The notes: generated by a model not told the origin, from the sequence alone. A stretch of 64,000 nucleotides of DNA from Aliivibrio sp. (GCA_016764915.1 JAESQY010000063.1:1-64000); one strand, 5' to 3'; counted from the stretch's first letter, positions 49,078 through 59,879 are shown. A program made the numbers and translations.

Positions 49078-49462
49078 GCATAACGATTTATGATGAGTTA
49101 TGCATCAATATTTATGTAGGTATTAGTGTTTGAGCAAAGACGCTAATAGACGGGAAATACAGTGTTTGAAGGACACTTTTTTTAGGAACCCAACCATGAA
49201 AGCTTTTGCCCACGAAATTTTAAATTTCTGCCTGACTGAAGACCGCATTATCACCGAGCCTTGAGCTCCTCCCTTTTCGATCCCGAAATAAAATAAACAT
49301 AATTATTAACAAAGATTGCCATCTCTATGGCGATGTATTCCTGTCATTTACTGCGCAATAAACAAATCAAATCATGCTTATATGTTTTGATTGCTCTGCG
49401 TCGGTATGCGTTTGATTTATAGACCAAAATGACAGCTATACGGTATTAACTGGGTAAACGCC
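49078..49462 (+). promoter_or_regulatory. Long structured 5' leader of the norspermidine operon
   Basis: Before the operon lie several hairpins: GCATAAC/GTTATGC (49078-49103), a 10-bp stem ATTAGTGTTT/AGACGCTAAT with two wobbles (49122-49147), ATTGCCAT/ATGGCGAT near 49314-49333, and AATCAAA/TTTGATT (49365-49392). A 22-codon ORF (49196-49264) lies in the middle. A pyrimidine-rich run, CTCCTCCCTTTTC, follows its stop. The first real gene has only a weak ribosome binding site. The layout suggests attenuation. Confidence 0.5.
49196..49264 (+). CDS. Candidate leader (arrest) peptide, 22 aa
   Basis: The ORF begins MKAFAHEILNF, has Asp at position 16, and ends ITEP before TGA. TAGGAA sits 7 nt upstream of the ATG, a better ribosome binding site than that of the large gene downstream. 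A proline just before the stop and an Asp eight codons or fewer before it recall arrest peptides such as TnaC, where ribosome stalling at the stop controls Rho termination. A C/T-rich segment follows the stop. Nothing else is known; it could sense polyamines or diaminobutyrate. Confidence 0.5.
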   Translation: MKAFAHEILNFCLTEDRIITEP

Positions 49463-52378
49463 ATGAACAATATTAATGACTTAGACAAAATGACGCACAC
49501 TTTAGATGTGCCTGTCGTTAATGGGTTATACAATTTAGAACCAGATCAAATATTACTTAATCAACAGCAGAATGAATCTAATGTTCGTTCCTATCCAAGA
49601 CGAATCCCTATCGCTATCGAGAAGGCGTACGGTGCACTTGTTGAAGACACTCGTGGACAACTCTTTCTCGATTGCCTCGCGGGGGCTGGTACTCTGTCGC
49701 TGGGTTATAACCACCCAGAGATCAATCGTGAAATTAAAACGCAGCTAGATTCTGGTTTGCCGTATCAAACCCTGGATATTACAACGCCTGTAAAAGATAA
49801 ATACATCCGCGCAATATTGGATTTTTTACCCGAAGAGTTTGCTACGAATGCCTGTGTTCAGTTCTGTGGACCTTCTGGTGCAGACGCCGTAGAAGCCGCG
49901 ATTAAATTAGCCAAGCAGACCACTGGTCGAAATACGATGGCAGCGTTTCATGGCGCTTATCATGGTATGACCAACGGCACCATGGCGATGATGGGCAATC
50001 TCAGCACCAAGGCGAGACGACAGGGTTTAATGGCAGATGTGCACTTTTTGCCTTTCCCTTATCCACTGCGCTGCCCATATGGGTTAAAAGGAGATGAAGG
50101 AGCGAAACAGAGCCTTCGATATATTGAAAGAATGCTGTGTGATGATGAGAGTGGTGTGCAGAAACCCGCCGCGATTATTGTTGAGCCTGTTCAAGGTGAA
50201 GGAGGGGTGATTCCTGCCCCTGTATTCTGGCTTCAAGAGCTGCGCCGCATTACCAAAGAGCAAGGGATTTTGTTGATATTTGATGAGATTCAGTGTGGTG
50301 TTGGTAAAACAGGGTATAACTTTGCGTTTGAAGAGTCCGGTGTTATGCCTGACATTCTCTGTCTCTCTAAAGCGGTGGGTGGCGGCTTGCCAATGTCACT
50401 GCTGGTATTTGATAAGTCGATCGATACTTGGTTGCCTGGTGAACATACTGGAACGTTTCGCGGTAATCAGTTAGCGATGGCGACAGGCACGAAAGCGTTA
50501 GAGATCATTACTCGTGATGGATTAACTCAATACGCTCAAGAAGCAGGGCACTATTTCCGTCAAGGTTTGCAAAAAATAGCCAACCAAACCACTTGTATTG
50601 CAGAAGTTCGTGGTAAAGGTTTAATGCTGGGCATGGAGATTGTAAAACCTTGTGGTACTCGCAATAAATTTGATGAGCCCGAAGCGGATCCAGAGTTAAC
50701 AGCCAATATACAAAGAGCGGCACTTGAGCGTGGATTGATTATTGAGAAAGGGGGACGTCAAGGTTCGGTACTTCGTCTATTACCCCCGTTGATCATCAGT
50801 TATGAGCAGATAGATTTTGCTCTTGATGTTATTCAACGTGCGATTGAGTCATTGGTAGAAAGCCAACCAAAAGTCAATGAAGAGATGCAGCCTTTAGGGG
50901 ATCACCACCCGTGGCACCATCACTTTATTCAAACCTCAGCAGGCGGCGCGGATAATTTTGAAGCGGCGCTAAACCAAACGACTCAGGTGCTGAAATCGGT
51001 CTTTGAGGGGGCAACGAAACCTTACTCAGGGCTTGAACCACAGCAGTTGCAACAGATGATCAACGATCTGGATCTGGATGAAGTGCAGCTGCCCCTTGAG
51101 ACGGTAATTGAACAAACGGGCGAGTTAATAGCGAACAACTCCATCATTGTTCAGCACCCTAACTGTATTGCTCACTTGCATACACCACCGCTACTACCTG
51201 CTGTTGCGGCAGAAGCGTTTATCAGTGCATTGAACCAGTCGATGGACTCATGGGACCAAGCCAGTGCGGCCACCTATGTTGAGCAAAAAGTACTGGATTG
51301 GGCGTGCAATATCTTTAAGCTTGGGCCTGATTCCGATGGTGTGATGACCAGTGGTGGTACTCAAAGTAATTTAATGGGATTGCTGTTGGCGCGAGATTTT
51401 GCCGCTGAGCGTATTTCAGGACACAACATTCAAAAGCAGGGTTTGCCCGATTACGCCGCTAAACTGCGAATACTCTGTTCAGACAAATCTCACTTCACGG
51501 TGCAAAAATCCGCGTCGTTAATGGGGCTGGGTGAAAACTCTGTGGTCTGTGTTGATACGGATCTTAATGGGACAATCAAGCTTGATGCCTTATTAACCAC
51601 TATTGCCAAGCTGAAAGCGGAAGGTTTATTGCCTTTTGCACTGGTGGCAACGGCAGGCACGACCGATCATGGTGCTATTGATGATCTTGCTTCAATGGCA
51701 GATATCGCTGAGCAGCAAGAGCTCTGGTTGCATGTTGATGGCGCTTACGGCGGTGCGTTAATGCTTAGCAGTCACAGCGCTAGATTAGAGGGCATAGAGA
51801 AAGCCGATTCGATCAGCGTTGACTTCCATAAGCTGTTTTATCAGCCAATCAGCTGTGGTTCGATTCTGCTTAAAGATAAAAAGCATTTTAAGTACTTCTT
51901 GCACCATGCAGATTATTTAAATCGTGAGCACGATGAGTTGCCAAATTTGGTGGATAAGTCCATTGCTACCACTCGACGTTTTGATGCGCTAAAAGTGTTG
52001 ATGACCATGCAGTGTGTTGGGCCAAAACAATTGGGCGAGATGTTTGATCACCTATTAATTCAGACTAAACAGATTGCGACATGGGTTGATCAGAGCAGCC
52101 AATTTGAACTGTTGGCCGAACCATCTCTCTCTACGGTTCTGTTTAAGTATGTAGGGAACCAAGATGGTCAAACTATTGAGCAAATTGATGAGATGAATCG
52201 CTTGATACGAACAGAAGCGTTAGTAAAAGGGATTGCTATATTAGGTGAAACCACGGTTGCAGGACGTTCTGCACTTAAGTTGACCATTCTTAATCCTTGT
52301 TTACGTCTAACGGACTTTGAAGCGCTATTTAATGGCATTCATACATTGGCGCAACAGATTGCCGCTGATCTACGTTAA
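49463..52378 (+). CDS. Fused L-2,4-diaminobutyrate aminotransferase / decarboxylase
   Basis: A 971-residue two-domain enzyme of the norspermidine pathway in vibrios. Residues ~1-460 are a class III aminotransferase (PLP lysine K303 in SKAVGGGLP) that makes L-2,4-diaminobutyrate from aspartate semialdehyde and glutamate. Residues ~480-971 are a group II decarboxylase (PLP lysine K790 in VDFHKLFYQP) that converts it to 1,3-diaminopropane. The ATG has a weak ribosome binding site. It is followed by carboxynorspermidine dehydrogenase and nspC, as in Vibrio cholerae. Confidence 0.93.
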   Translation: MNNINDLDKMTHTLDVPVVNGLYNLEPDQILLNQQQNESNVRSYPRRIPIAIEKAYGALVEDTRGQLFLDCLAGAGTLSLGYNHPEINREIKTQLDSGLPYQTLDITTPVKDKYIRAILDFLPEEFATNACVQFCGPSGADAVEAAIKLAKQTTGRNTMAAFHGAYHGMTNGTMAMMGNLSTKARRQGLMADVHFLPFPYPLRCPYGLKGDEGAKQSLRYIERMLCDDESGVQKPAAIIVEPVQGEGGVIPAPVFWLQELRRITKEQGILLIFDEIQCGVGKTGYNFAFEESGVMPDILCLSKAVGGGLPMSLLVFDKSIDTWLPGEHTGTFRGNQLAMATGTKALEIITRDGLTQYAQEAGHYFRQGLQKIANQTTCIAEVRGKGLMLGMEIVKPCGTRNKFDEPEADPELTANIQRAALERGLIIEKGGRQGSVLRLLPPLIISYEQIDFALDVIQRAIESLVESQPKVNEEMQPLGDHHPWHHHFIQTSAGGADNFEAALNQTTQVLKSVFEGATKPYSGLEPQQLQQMINDLDLDEVQLPLETVIEQTGELIANNSIIVQHPNCIAHLHTPPLLPAVAAEAFISALNQSMDSWDQASAATYVEQKVLDWACNIFKLGPDSDGVMTSGGTQSNLMGLLLARDFAAERISGHNIQKQGLPDYAAKLRILCSDKSHFTVQKSASLMGLGENSVVCVDTDLNGTIKLDALLTTIAKLKAEGLLPFALVATAGTTDHGAIDDLASMADIAEQQELWLHVDGAYGGALMLSSHSARLEGIEKADSISVDFHKLFYQPISCGSILLKDKKHFKYFLHHADYLNREHDELPNLVDKSIATTRRFDALKVLMTMQCVGPKQLGEMFDHLLIQTKQIATWVDQSSQFELLAEPSLSTVLFKYVGNQDGQTIEQIDEMNRLIRTEALVKGIAILGETTVAGRSALKLTILNPCLRLTDFEALFNGIHTLAQQIAADLR

Positions 52379-52452
52379 TTAATTGATGAATTAGAAACGG
52401 CAGGTTGACGATGATGACCTGCGGTAGAATACAAAATATATAAGGAAAAGAG

Positions 52453-53696
52453 ATGTCTATTTTACAAATTGGTGCTGGTGGTGTTGGTTGGGTAATTGCT
52501 CATAAAGCGGCACAAAATAATGATGTATTAGGGGATATTACCATCGCCTCTCGTACGCTTGCCAAGTGTGACAACATTATCACCTCGATCAAAGGTCGTA
52601 ACAATCTAAAAGACAGCAGTAAGCAGTTAACGTCACGCCAAGTAGACGCCGATGATGTTGGTGCATTGGTCAGTTTGATTGAAGAGGTTAAGCCCGACCT
52701 AGTTATTAATGCCGGACCTCCATGGGTTAACGTTGCGATTATGGAAGCGTGTTATCAAGCTAAAGTCTCTTACATGGATACGTCGGTAGCGACTGATCTG
52801 TGCAGTGAGGGACAGCAAGTACCTGAGGCGTATGATCCGCAGTGGGCTTTTCGTGAAAAATTTGCTCAAGCGGGTATCACGGGTATTTTAGGCGCGGGTT
52901 TTGATCCGGGCGTGTGAGTGTATTTGCTGCTTATGCGGTTAAGCACCTGTTTGATGAGATTGATTCGATTGATGTGATGGACGTTAATGCAGGCGATCAC
53001 GGTCAGAAATTTGCAACCAACTTTGATCCTGAAACCAATATGCTTGAGGTTCAAGGTGACTCTTTCTACTGGGAAAACGGTGAGTGGAAGCAGGTTGAGT
53101 GCCATACTCGTATGCTTGAGTTTGATTTTCCATTAATTGGTTCTCAAAAAGTCTACTCGATGGCGCACGATGAAGTGCGTTCGATGAAAGAGTTTATTCC
53201 GGCAAAACGTATCGAGTTTTGGATGGGGTTTGGTGATAGCTATCTTAACTATTTCAACTGTATGCGTGATATTGGTCTGTTATCACCAGAACCAATTACG
53301 CTGCACGATGGCACTGTAGTTGAGCCACTAAAAGTATTAAAAGCCTTGTTGCCTGATCCTACCTCATTGGCGGCGGGTTATACCGGGAAAACCTGTATCG
53401 GCACTTGGGTTCAGGGCGTAAAAGATGGCAAAGAGCGCAGTGTGTTTTTATACAATAACGCGGATCATGAAGTGGCTTACGCTGATGTTGAGCATCAGGC
53501 GATTTCATACACGACCGGTGTTCCTGCAATAACGGCTGCGTTGCTTTATTTCCGCAATGAGTGGAGTGATAAAGGGATCTTTAATATGGAACAGCTTGAC
53601 CCAGACCCGTTCTTGGCATTGATGCCTGAGATTGGTTTAGATTGGCATGTTCAAGAGCTGGAAGTTAAGCAGCCGACCATTCATATTCTAAAATAA
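52453..53696 (+). CDS. Carboxynorspermidine dehydrogenase, split by a frameshift
   Basis: A saccharopine-dehydrogenase-like enzyme that joins 1,3-diaminopropane and aspartate semialdehyde to make carboxynorspermidine with NADPH. The Rossmann motif is IGAGGVGWVIAHKA. The first frame ends GFDPGV followed by TGA (52915-52917); the second frame, open from 52914, continues SVFAAYAVKHLFDE. One missing G in GGCGTGTGAGT (expected GTGGTGAGT, Val-Val-Ser) explains the break. The repaired protein is about 414 residues, the usual length. AAGGAAAAG precedes the ATG. Confidence 0.92.
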
Positions 53697-53706
53697 AAAC
53701 GATATG

Positions 53707-53751
53707 ACGCCTACTTGAGCCATTAATATGAGGGTTTAAGTGGGCGTTTTT
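53707..53751 (+). terminator. Hairpin between carboxynorspermidine dehydrogenase and nspC
   Basis: ACGCCTACTT pairs with AAGTGGGCGT (one wobble), then TTTT. It may reduce transcription into nspC. Confidence 0.65.
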
Positions 53752-53767
53752 AGTTAGGAAGCCTCTC

Positions 53768-54898
53768 ATGGTAGAACAAGATATAAAAACCCCCTATTTT
53801 CTCATTGATGAGCAGAAACTGATCGCCAATTTAGAGATAGCAAAAACGCTTAAAGAGCGTTCTGGTGTGAAGTTGGTGCTTGCTCTTAAGTGTTTCTCTA
53901 CTTGGGGTGTGTTTGACATTATCAAACCCTATTTGGATGGCACAACCAGCAGTGGACCTTACGAAGTGAAACTGGGTCATGAAACGTTTGGTGGTGAGAC
54001 TCACGCCTACAGTGTGGGTTACTGTGAAGAGGATGTCATTGAAGTGGCCGAACTTTGCGATAAGCTGATATTCAACTCACAAAGTCAGCTAGAAGCGCAT
54101 CGTCACTTGGTTGAAGGAAAGGCATCAATTGGCCTGCGTCTTAACCCCGGTGTCAGTTGTGCAGGTCAAGATTTAGCGGATCCAGCTCGTCGTTATTCGC
54201 GCCTTGGTGTACACAAAAACCAGTTGAAATTAGAGAATATCGACACCATTGATGGCGTAATGTTTCACATGAACTGTGAGAACAAAAGTGCAGCCTCTTT
54301 TGTGCTGCTACTGGATCAATTGTCAGAACAGTTTGGTGAGCAACTCGATAAGCTTGAGTGGGTGAGCCTTGGCGGCGGTGTGTTTTTTACCTGGCCAGGT
54401 TACGATCTTGACTGCTTAGCCAATGGATTAACCAATTTTGCACAACGCCATAATGTGCAGCTCTATTTAGAACCCGGTGAAGCGCTCATCACTAAAACTA
54501 CCGATTTAGTGGTGACTGTGGTGGATGTGGTTGATAATGAGATGCAGACTGCGATTGTGGACAGCGCTACCGAAGCCCACCGTCTAGACACGTTGATCTA
54601 TGATGAACCAGCAGCAATTGAGCAGGCGAACGATGCCGGTGACCACCAATACATTATTGGCAGCTGTTCATGTTTAGCGGGGGATCAGTTCTGTGTGGCC
54701 AATTTTGAGCAGCCACTGCGCATTGGGCAACGACTCAACATTCTAGATAGTGCGGGTTACACCATGGTGAAACTAAATTGGTTCAATGGTCTCAAAATGC
54801 CGTCCATATATTGCAAAAAGAGCAGTGGAGAGCTTAAAAAATTGAATGAATTTGGTTATCAAGATTTTAAACGCTCTCTGTCACAATGGCGCGTTTAA
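53768..54898 (+). CDS. nspC: Carboxynorspermidine decarboxylase
   Basis: A 376-residue alanine-racemase-fold PLP decarboxylase that makes norspermidine (or spermidine) from its carboxy precursor. The PLP lysine is K41 in [12 protein letters not shown]. The C-terminal part holds [11 protein letters not shown], with the active-site Cys region of the family. Norspermidine affects biofilm formation in Vibrio. AGGAAGCC precedes the ATG. Its end overlaps the convergent DUF1501 gene by 4 nt. Confidence 0.96.
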   Translation: MVEQDIKTPYFLIDEQKLIANLEIAKTLKERSGVKLVLALKCFSTWGVFDIIKPYLDGTTSSGPYEVKLGHETFGGETHAYSVGYCEEDVIEVAELCDKLIFNSQSQLEAHRHLVEGKASIGLRLNPGVSCAGQDLADPARRYSRLGVHKNQLKLENIDTIDGVMFHMNCENKSAASFVLLLDQLSEQFGEQLDKLEWVSLGGGVFFTWPGYDLDCLANGLTNFAQRHNVQLYLEPGEALITKTTDLVVTVVDVVDNEMQTAIVDSATEAHRLDTLIYDEPAAIEQANDAGDHQYIIGSCSCLAGDQFCVANFEQPLRIGQRLNILDSAGYTMVKLNWFNGLKMPSIYCKKSSGELKKLNEFGYQDFKRSLSQWRV

Positions 54899-56037
54899 AA
54901 GCGGATCAGATTAAAACTGGGCTTAACCTGATGGCTTGTGGGAAAAGTACGGCTTATTGTTGTTGCTGAGAGCGACAGATGGTCGCTGAGTACAGCTTTA
55001 ATGACCTCCCTCATGTCAGTAGTTGGCGCTAAATCTCGGCCTTGGTAGAGATCCTCTCTACCTAGTCCTGGCCACCGAGTGATGACTTGACCTCCATTTA
55101 CCGCCCCTCCAGCAACAAACATCGCATTTGCGGTGCCGTGATCGGTGCCTTTGGATCCATTTTCGGCTGCTGTTCGTCCAAATTCACTGGCCACCATAAT
55201 GACGGTTCGGCTCCAGTTTGAACCTAATGCGGCTTTTAATGTTGCTAAGCCAGAGTCGAGCACTTTTAGTTGATTAGATAACTTACCCGAGGTAGAACCC
55301 TGATAAGCATGAGTGTCCCAACCCCCAAGTTCTAATACCGCAATATTTGGTCCCGAACTGCTTGATAGAAATTTACCCGCGTTGTCACACAAATTATTAA
55401 ACTGTTTAGAGGCCTTACCATTGGCAGACGAGGCCATGCTATTGATTCGCATCATCTGTTCAAAATTTCTGGATAAGGTTTTATCCGATTGCAGCATTTC
55501 ACCCAGCAGGGTTTGCAGTTCACTCTCGGCTTTGAGTTTATTGGGATACCAGCTGCTTGATGGCGCATCACCTTGTAGGATCAGAGGCATACCGGAATCG
55601 ATGGCAATACTGCTATGCTGACTCGCATTGTCTAATAAGCGATTTAACCATCCCGAGTTATGAAAGGGATCATCTGTGCCATTTTCTAAAACCTTCTGAC
55701 CATCAAAGTGAGAGCGCTCTCGATAGGGAGTGGCACAGGCATGAATGAGAGCAAGCTCTCTGTTTTCATACCAAGAGTAGAGATTTTTTAGCGCCGGATT
55801 CAGACCAAAAAAGCCGTCAAGATCATTAACTTGATCGCGATTTAGTCCAATGGTAGGGCGTAATTTTCTGTAATTAATGTCGTTGTAGGGCACGACCACA
55901 TTCAGTCCATCAATGGCACCGCGTAGTGTTACCCAGACTAAAATTGAGGAGGATTGACTGCTGGCAAAAGCGAGAGAGGGTATGGCCGTAGAGACCCCAA
56001 TTGCAACGATGGATTTGAGCAATTCTCGCCTTTTCAT
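54895..56037 (-). CDS. DUF1501 protein with Tat signal
   Basis: A 380-residue protein of the DUF1501 family (alkaline-phosphatase-like superfamily). A twin-arginine-type signal peptide is visible ([20 protein letters not shown], cleavage near AFA/SS), so it is exported folded. The segment [16 protein letters not shown] is typical of the family. It lies 9 bp downstream of the DUF1800 gene; the two families nearly always occur together. Their joint function is not established. Confidence 0.9.
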   Translation of the reverse strand: MKRRELLKSIVAIGVSTAIPSLAFASSQSSSILVWVTLRGAIDGLNVVVPYNDINYRKLRPTIGLNRDQVNDLDGFFGLNPALKNLYSWYENRELALIHACATPYRERSHFDGQKVLENGTDDPFHNSGWLNRLLDNASQHSSIAIDSGMPLILQGDAPSSSWYPNKLKAESELQTLLGEMLQSDKTLSRNFEQMMRINSMASSANGKASKQFNNLCDNAGKFLSSSSGPNIAVLELGGWDTHAYQGSTSGKLSNQLKVLDSGLATLKAALGSNWSRTVIMVASEFGRTAAENGSKGTDHGTANAMFVAGGAVNGGQVITRWPGLGREDLYQGRDLAPTTDMREVIKAVLSDHLSLSATTISRTFPTSHQVKPSFNLIRF

Positions 56038-56046
56038 GACACGCCC

Positions 56047-57429
56047 CTATCGATATTGAAATTGTGGGCTGAGCCACAAGAGAGTAAGTTTGTTAGTGAG
56101 ATCATCGGTTTTACTCAGTGCGGCAAAGAGGTGCTCATCAATGTCGCTATCATACAATGAGGCAATGAGATTATTGATGGTGACAGCTGCAGCACTCTCT
56201 GTTTTTTTTGTCTTTTTTAAGATCTGTTTGCTGTATTTATTCGCCAGTTGCCATCGCTGAGTGAGCGCCGATGAACTGTTGTAGTCTCTATCATTATCAG
56301 ACCATCCTGCTGGGGAGCCTGCCATAAAGGGTTCTTGTCCTAACTGTTTCAAGGCTTGATGAACGAGTTTGTTTTGTGGGTAGAAATTTGCACTCCTGAA
56401 CATAGAAAAAAGCCATTGCTGGGGTGTTCTGAATCTAACTGGATTTGTATGCCAACAGTCGGGATGATGAATGAGCACTTTATACACAGGCATTAGCTGA
56501 CCTTTTGATGCCATAAAAGTATCCGCTAATTTTTTCTCTAAATCACTCTTATGAGGGCCCGCAAAGTGTTGGGCTAGCTTTCTAGCAATATGATGGGCGG
56601 TGCTGGGATGCATAGCAAGATCGTTTAAACACGCTTCTCCTTGCGCAAGGCCAGCCTGATTATAGTCTTTATTCAGCAGGCTAATGGTGCCAGGTTGATG
56701 ACGCTTGTTATTAAAGATAAAACCCGTATGTTGAGCTGTTTTGAAATTAACACTCCATCCAGTGATTGCTTTAGCCAGCTGAATAATGTCTTGCTGAGTA
56801 TATCCGCCGTTAACCCCTAAGGTATGCAGCTCCAGAATCTCTCTAGCAAGATTTTCGTTTAAGCCTTTATCCGCTCGTTTCCCTTGGGTTGAATCAGGGC
56901 CAATAGAGAGGTTGTTATCTAGATAAATGAGCATGGCAGGATGTTGGCTGACTTGGCGTAACAGTGTAGAGAAGTCACCATTCCAGTGAGTTCTAATTAC
57001 CTCATTTTCAATGCTGGCAACAAATGGACGGATTCGACGGTTATCCGCTGAGACCGAAAAATGATTACTCCAAAATTGAATGATACGCTCTTGAAAACTC
57101 AGCGGGGTCGAGAAGATCTGTTGGTTTCTTGCATAGACTTGCTGGGTATAATGCGACCGCTGGAACTGATTAATCTTCTTTTGTAGCTTTGCTTTGGCCT
57201 GATTTTCGGTGGTTTGTTTCCGTTGCTGCTGCAATTGGTGCATCTGCTGCAATATCAGTGATGTTGAAGGCAGTTCAGTTATCGATGGATGAGTATAAGA
57301 GGTTGAGCTTAGCTGCTGTTCAAGCCAAAGAGCAGCACCGAGATTTTTAATGGTGTCAATTTCACCCGTAACTGGCCCAAAACCAAATCGTTGAGTGGCA
57401 ATGGTATGGTCCGTATAACGTAAACTCAT
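56047..57429 (-). CDS. DUF1800 protein
   Basis: A 460-residue DUF1800 family protein, mostly helical, with the family's FWSNHFSVSADNRR and NLAREILELHTLGVNGGYTQ segments (each seen in part). No clear signal peptide. It is the first gene of the DUF1800-DUF1501 pair, which may form a surface or periplasmic assembly; proposals for these families are speculative. The cluster lies between nspC and the YccS gene. Confidence 0.9.
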   Translation of the reverse strand: MSLRYTDHTIATQRFGFGPVTGEIDTIKNLGAALWLEQQLSSTSYTHPSITELPSTSLILQQMHQLQQQRKQTTENQAKAKLQKKINQFQRSHYTQQVYARNQQIFSTPLSFQERIIQFWSNHFSVSADNRRIRPFVASIENEVIRTHWNGDFSTLLRQVSQHPAMLIYLDNNLSIGPDSTQGKRADKGLNENLAREILELHTLGVNGGYTQQDIIQLAKAITGWSVNFKTAQHTGFIFNNKRHQPGTISLLNKDYNQAGLAQGEACLNDLAMHPSTAHHIARKLAQHFAGPHKSDLEKKLADTFMASKGQLMPVYKVLIHHPDCWHTNPVRFRTPQQWLFSMFRSANFYPQNKLVHQALKQLGQEPFMAGSPAGWSDNDRDYNSSSALTQRWQLANKYSKQILKKTKKTESAAAVTINNLIASLYDSDIDEHLFAALSKTDDLTNKLTLLWLSPQFQYR

Positions 57430-57527
57430 AAAACGTCCCCTGAAAACCGATAACTTAAGTGTATCAGGGGAGTGGAAAATTGTGAGGAAATTGAGTGTAA
57501 AAGAGCGTAAAGGTTAGCATGAACAAA

Positions 57528-59696
57528 TTATGTTTTATTGGGCACTTTTGCTTGCGTTCTTGATGCAACCTTATTGGCCAAAGAGTGCATCTCAGGCATC
57601 ATTCGATGAATTAGATGGATCTGTTGCAGTACCATTTTGACTGAGTCATCTTCATCATCTCGCCACTGGCCTAATCGCTTATCTAACTCTTGGTCCTCTT
57701 TTTCACTCGGATTGCTCTCTTTAGACAGTTGATTTAATTGCTCGGACATACTGGTTAAATGGCGATGTATCACGCGGTGCGACTCGGCCACCAGTTGATG
57801 GGTGACTTCATCACTTAAACGTGTTCGATGTGCACCTAATGCGGAAACATAACTGAGCATGGCGTGGTTTAGACAGAGAAAACGAAAGCTCTCATCGACA
57901 TAGGTACGATAACGTCCAGGCTCAACCAACATATTATTGATGGCAGAGCTTAATTGCGCGTCAGCATTGTGAGCTTTACGTCGCGCAATACGATAAGCCA
58001 GGCTGTCTTTTTTTCCGGCTCGATATTGGCTGATGATGTGCGCTAAATAGTCTTGGTTGGCTTTGACGGCATCAGCCATGACCTTATGAATACGTCTTGA
58101 TTGCCAGTCGGGAAAGATAAATGTTACGGCGCAAACTGCCAACAAACATCCAAGTAGCGTATCGCCCAATCTAGGAAGCATAACCGCAAAGCCATCACCA
58201 AGTTGATTGAAACCAAACAGTACTAACAAGGTAATAAATGCGGTTGAAAATCGGTAGTTTTGACGACGAAATGCAAAGAATAATACGCCTGCAATTACCA
58301 TCAACACTAATTGACTGTCATGGGAAGGAAAGAGCATCAGTAGCGGGATACCAAGTAAAATCCCAGCGATAGTGCCAATAACACGTCCGATTAGCTTCTC
58401 TTTGGTCGCGCTGTAGTTTGGCTGGCAGACGAATAAGGTCGTCAGTAAAATCCAATAGCCATTTTCTAACTGAGCAAATTGAATAATGCCATAACCCACG
58501 GTCAAAGTGATTCCCATGCGAATCGCGTGACGAAACAGCATTGAGCGAGTATTAAAGTTGGCCACAATACGTTGCCACATCTCCTTTAAGGTGTGGGCGT
58601 CATTATCAGCAAGGATGCTCTCATCGGCATCAGCAATATCGAGTGGGTTGCCAATGTTTGACAGTTGGCGCTCAACGGTTGATAGGTTGTTCAGCAAGTA
58701 CTTAAGCTGAATGAGAGACAGACGCCACTCTGTATTGTTTTGTTGCTTCAAAAAAGTCAGTGATTCTGTCATTTCATCAATGGCTGCAGATGAGGATGGG
58801 TGGGAGTAGGCGATTCCTAAGCGCAAAGCGTTGGCGGCTTGATCACAGGCTTTCGCTTGCTGTTTTAACAAATGTTCTAAACGAAAAAGAATGTCACTGC
58901 GCTTAAAGTTACTGGCCAGATCTTGATAACGGTAGTGAGTAGAACTTACTCGCTCATGGATATCTTGTGCTAAGAAGTAGATTTTTAAGAATCGGTCTTT
59001 GGCCCCCACCACATGACCGCGTTTGGCACGAGCTAATAGGGTCGCTTTACAGTTGTTCAATGCGGTAACCACTTTGACGTTTTGCTGAGAGGCTTTGATT
59101 CGGTATGGTTGTGGGTTGAGGTTTGATACTGGATGAAACAGCTCACTTTTAATAATGAGGTTTTTTCCGAGGGCATCAAATACCGCCGCGAGATTTTGCT
59201 GTACAGGCTGCATTGGCCAAAATAGCTGCCAACACAGAGAGATAAAATAGTACCAAGCTGCGCCACTGAGCAACATACTCGGTTGATACCAAATGTTGAC
59301 GCTTTCCGCAGCCCCTAACATGGTATAGATGGCCATCATTAAAGAGCCCAGTGCAATTCCTGCATATCTTGGGCCAATGGCACCGAGCATGATAAACGCA
59401 ATGGATGAAAAAAAGAGGCCAGCAGCAAATAGCATGGGGTAGTTAAACAGCAATTCAATCGAAAAAGAGGCAATTGCAAAGCTAATAAGGGTGAGACTCT
59501 GCGCTTTTATTCGGCCCCACAAACTGCCATCAGTTTCTGCTAATGCGGCGGCAATGATGCCTAAAATCAGAAGAGTGGCGGTGCTATTTTGATCAAAATA
59601 CCAACAGGGTATTACCACGCCTAATAGGGCGAGTAAAATACGAATACTGTAATTTATATGATTGTTTGCCCAATATTTTTTAATGGTTAGCTTCAT
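57528..59696 (-). CDS. yccS: YccS-like FUSC-family inner-membrane protein
   Basis: About 722 residues. It has two sets of membrane helices (residues ~15-165 and ~400-515, the second with the FUSC-type sequence GIIQFAQLENGYWILLTTLF), each followed by a cytoplasmic domain. The layout and the start (SIRILLALLGVV, GIIAAALAETD) match E. coli YccS. The FUSC superfamily includes aromatic-acid efflux proteins, so an efflux role is suggested but unproven. ATG 59696 (MKLTIKKYWANNH) is preferred to the ATG 59738. Confidence 0.9.
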   Translation of the reverse strand: MKLTIKKYWANNHINYSIRILLALLGVVIPCWYFDQNSTATLLILGIIAAALAETDGSLWGRIKAQSLTLISFAIASFSIELLFNYPMLFAAGLFFSSIAFIMLGAIGPRYAGIALGSLMMAIYTMLGAAESVNIWYQPSMLLSGAAWYYFISLCWQLFWPMQPVQQNLAAVFDALGKNLIIKSELFHPVSNLNPQPYRIKASQQNVKVVTALNNCKATLLARAKRGHVVGAKDRFLKIYFLAQDIHERVSSTHYRYQDLASNFKRSDILFRLEHLLKQQAKACDQAANALRLGIAYSHPSSSAAIDEMTESLTFLKQQNNTEWRLSLIQLKYLLNNLSTVERQLSNIGNPLDIADADESILADNDAHTLKEMWQRIVANFNTRSMLFRHAIRMGITLTVGYGIIQFAQLENGYWILLTTLFVCQPNYSATKEKLIGRVIGTIAGILLGIPLLMLFPSHDSQLVLMVIAGVLFFAFRRQNYRFSTAFITLLVLFGFNQLGDGFAVMLPRLGDTLLGCLLAVCAVTFIFPDWQSRRIHKVMADAVKANQDYLAHIISQYRAGKKDSLAYRIARRKAHNADAQLSSAINNMLVEPGRYRTYVDESFRFLCLNHAMLSYVSALGAHRTRLSDEVTHQLVAESHRVIHRHLTSMSEQLNQLSKESNPSEKEDQELDKRLGQWRDDEDDSVKMVLQQIHLIHRMMPEMHSLANKVASRTQAKVPNKT

Positions 59697-59879
59697 TATT
59701 ACGCTTAATGTGAGACATTCAAAATAGAGTTTCATCATAACAAAGCTAGGAGCAACTCTTAATCAAAAAATGCAATAAAGGTCATAAATTTCTTTCGTTC
59801 TTTTAGATCGTATTCAATCTGTGGAACTGTTAATCTGACTGTGTTTATTTACAGTATTGTTTAGATGAGTGGATTTTTG

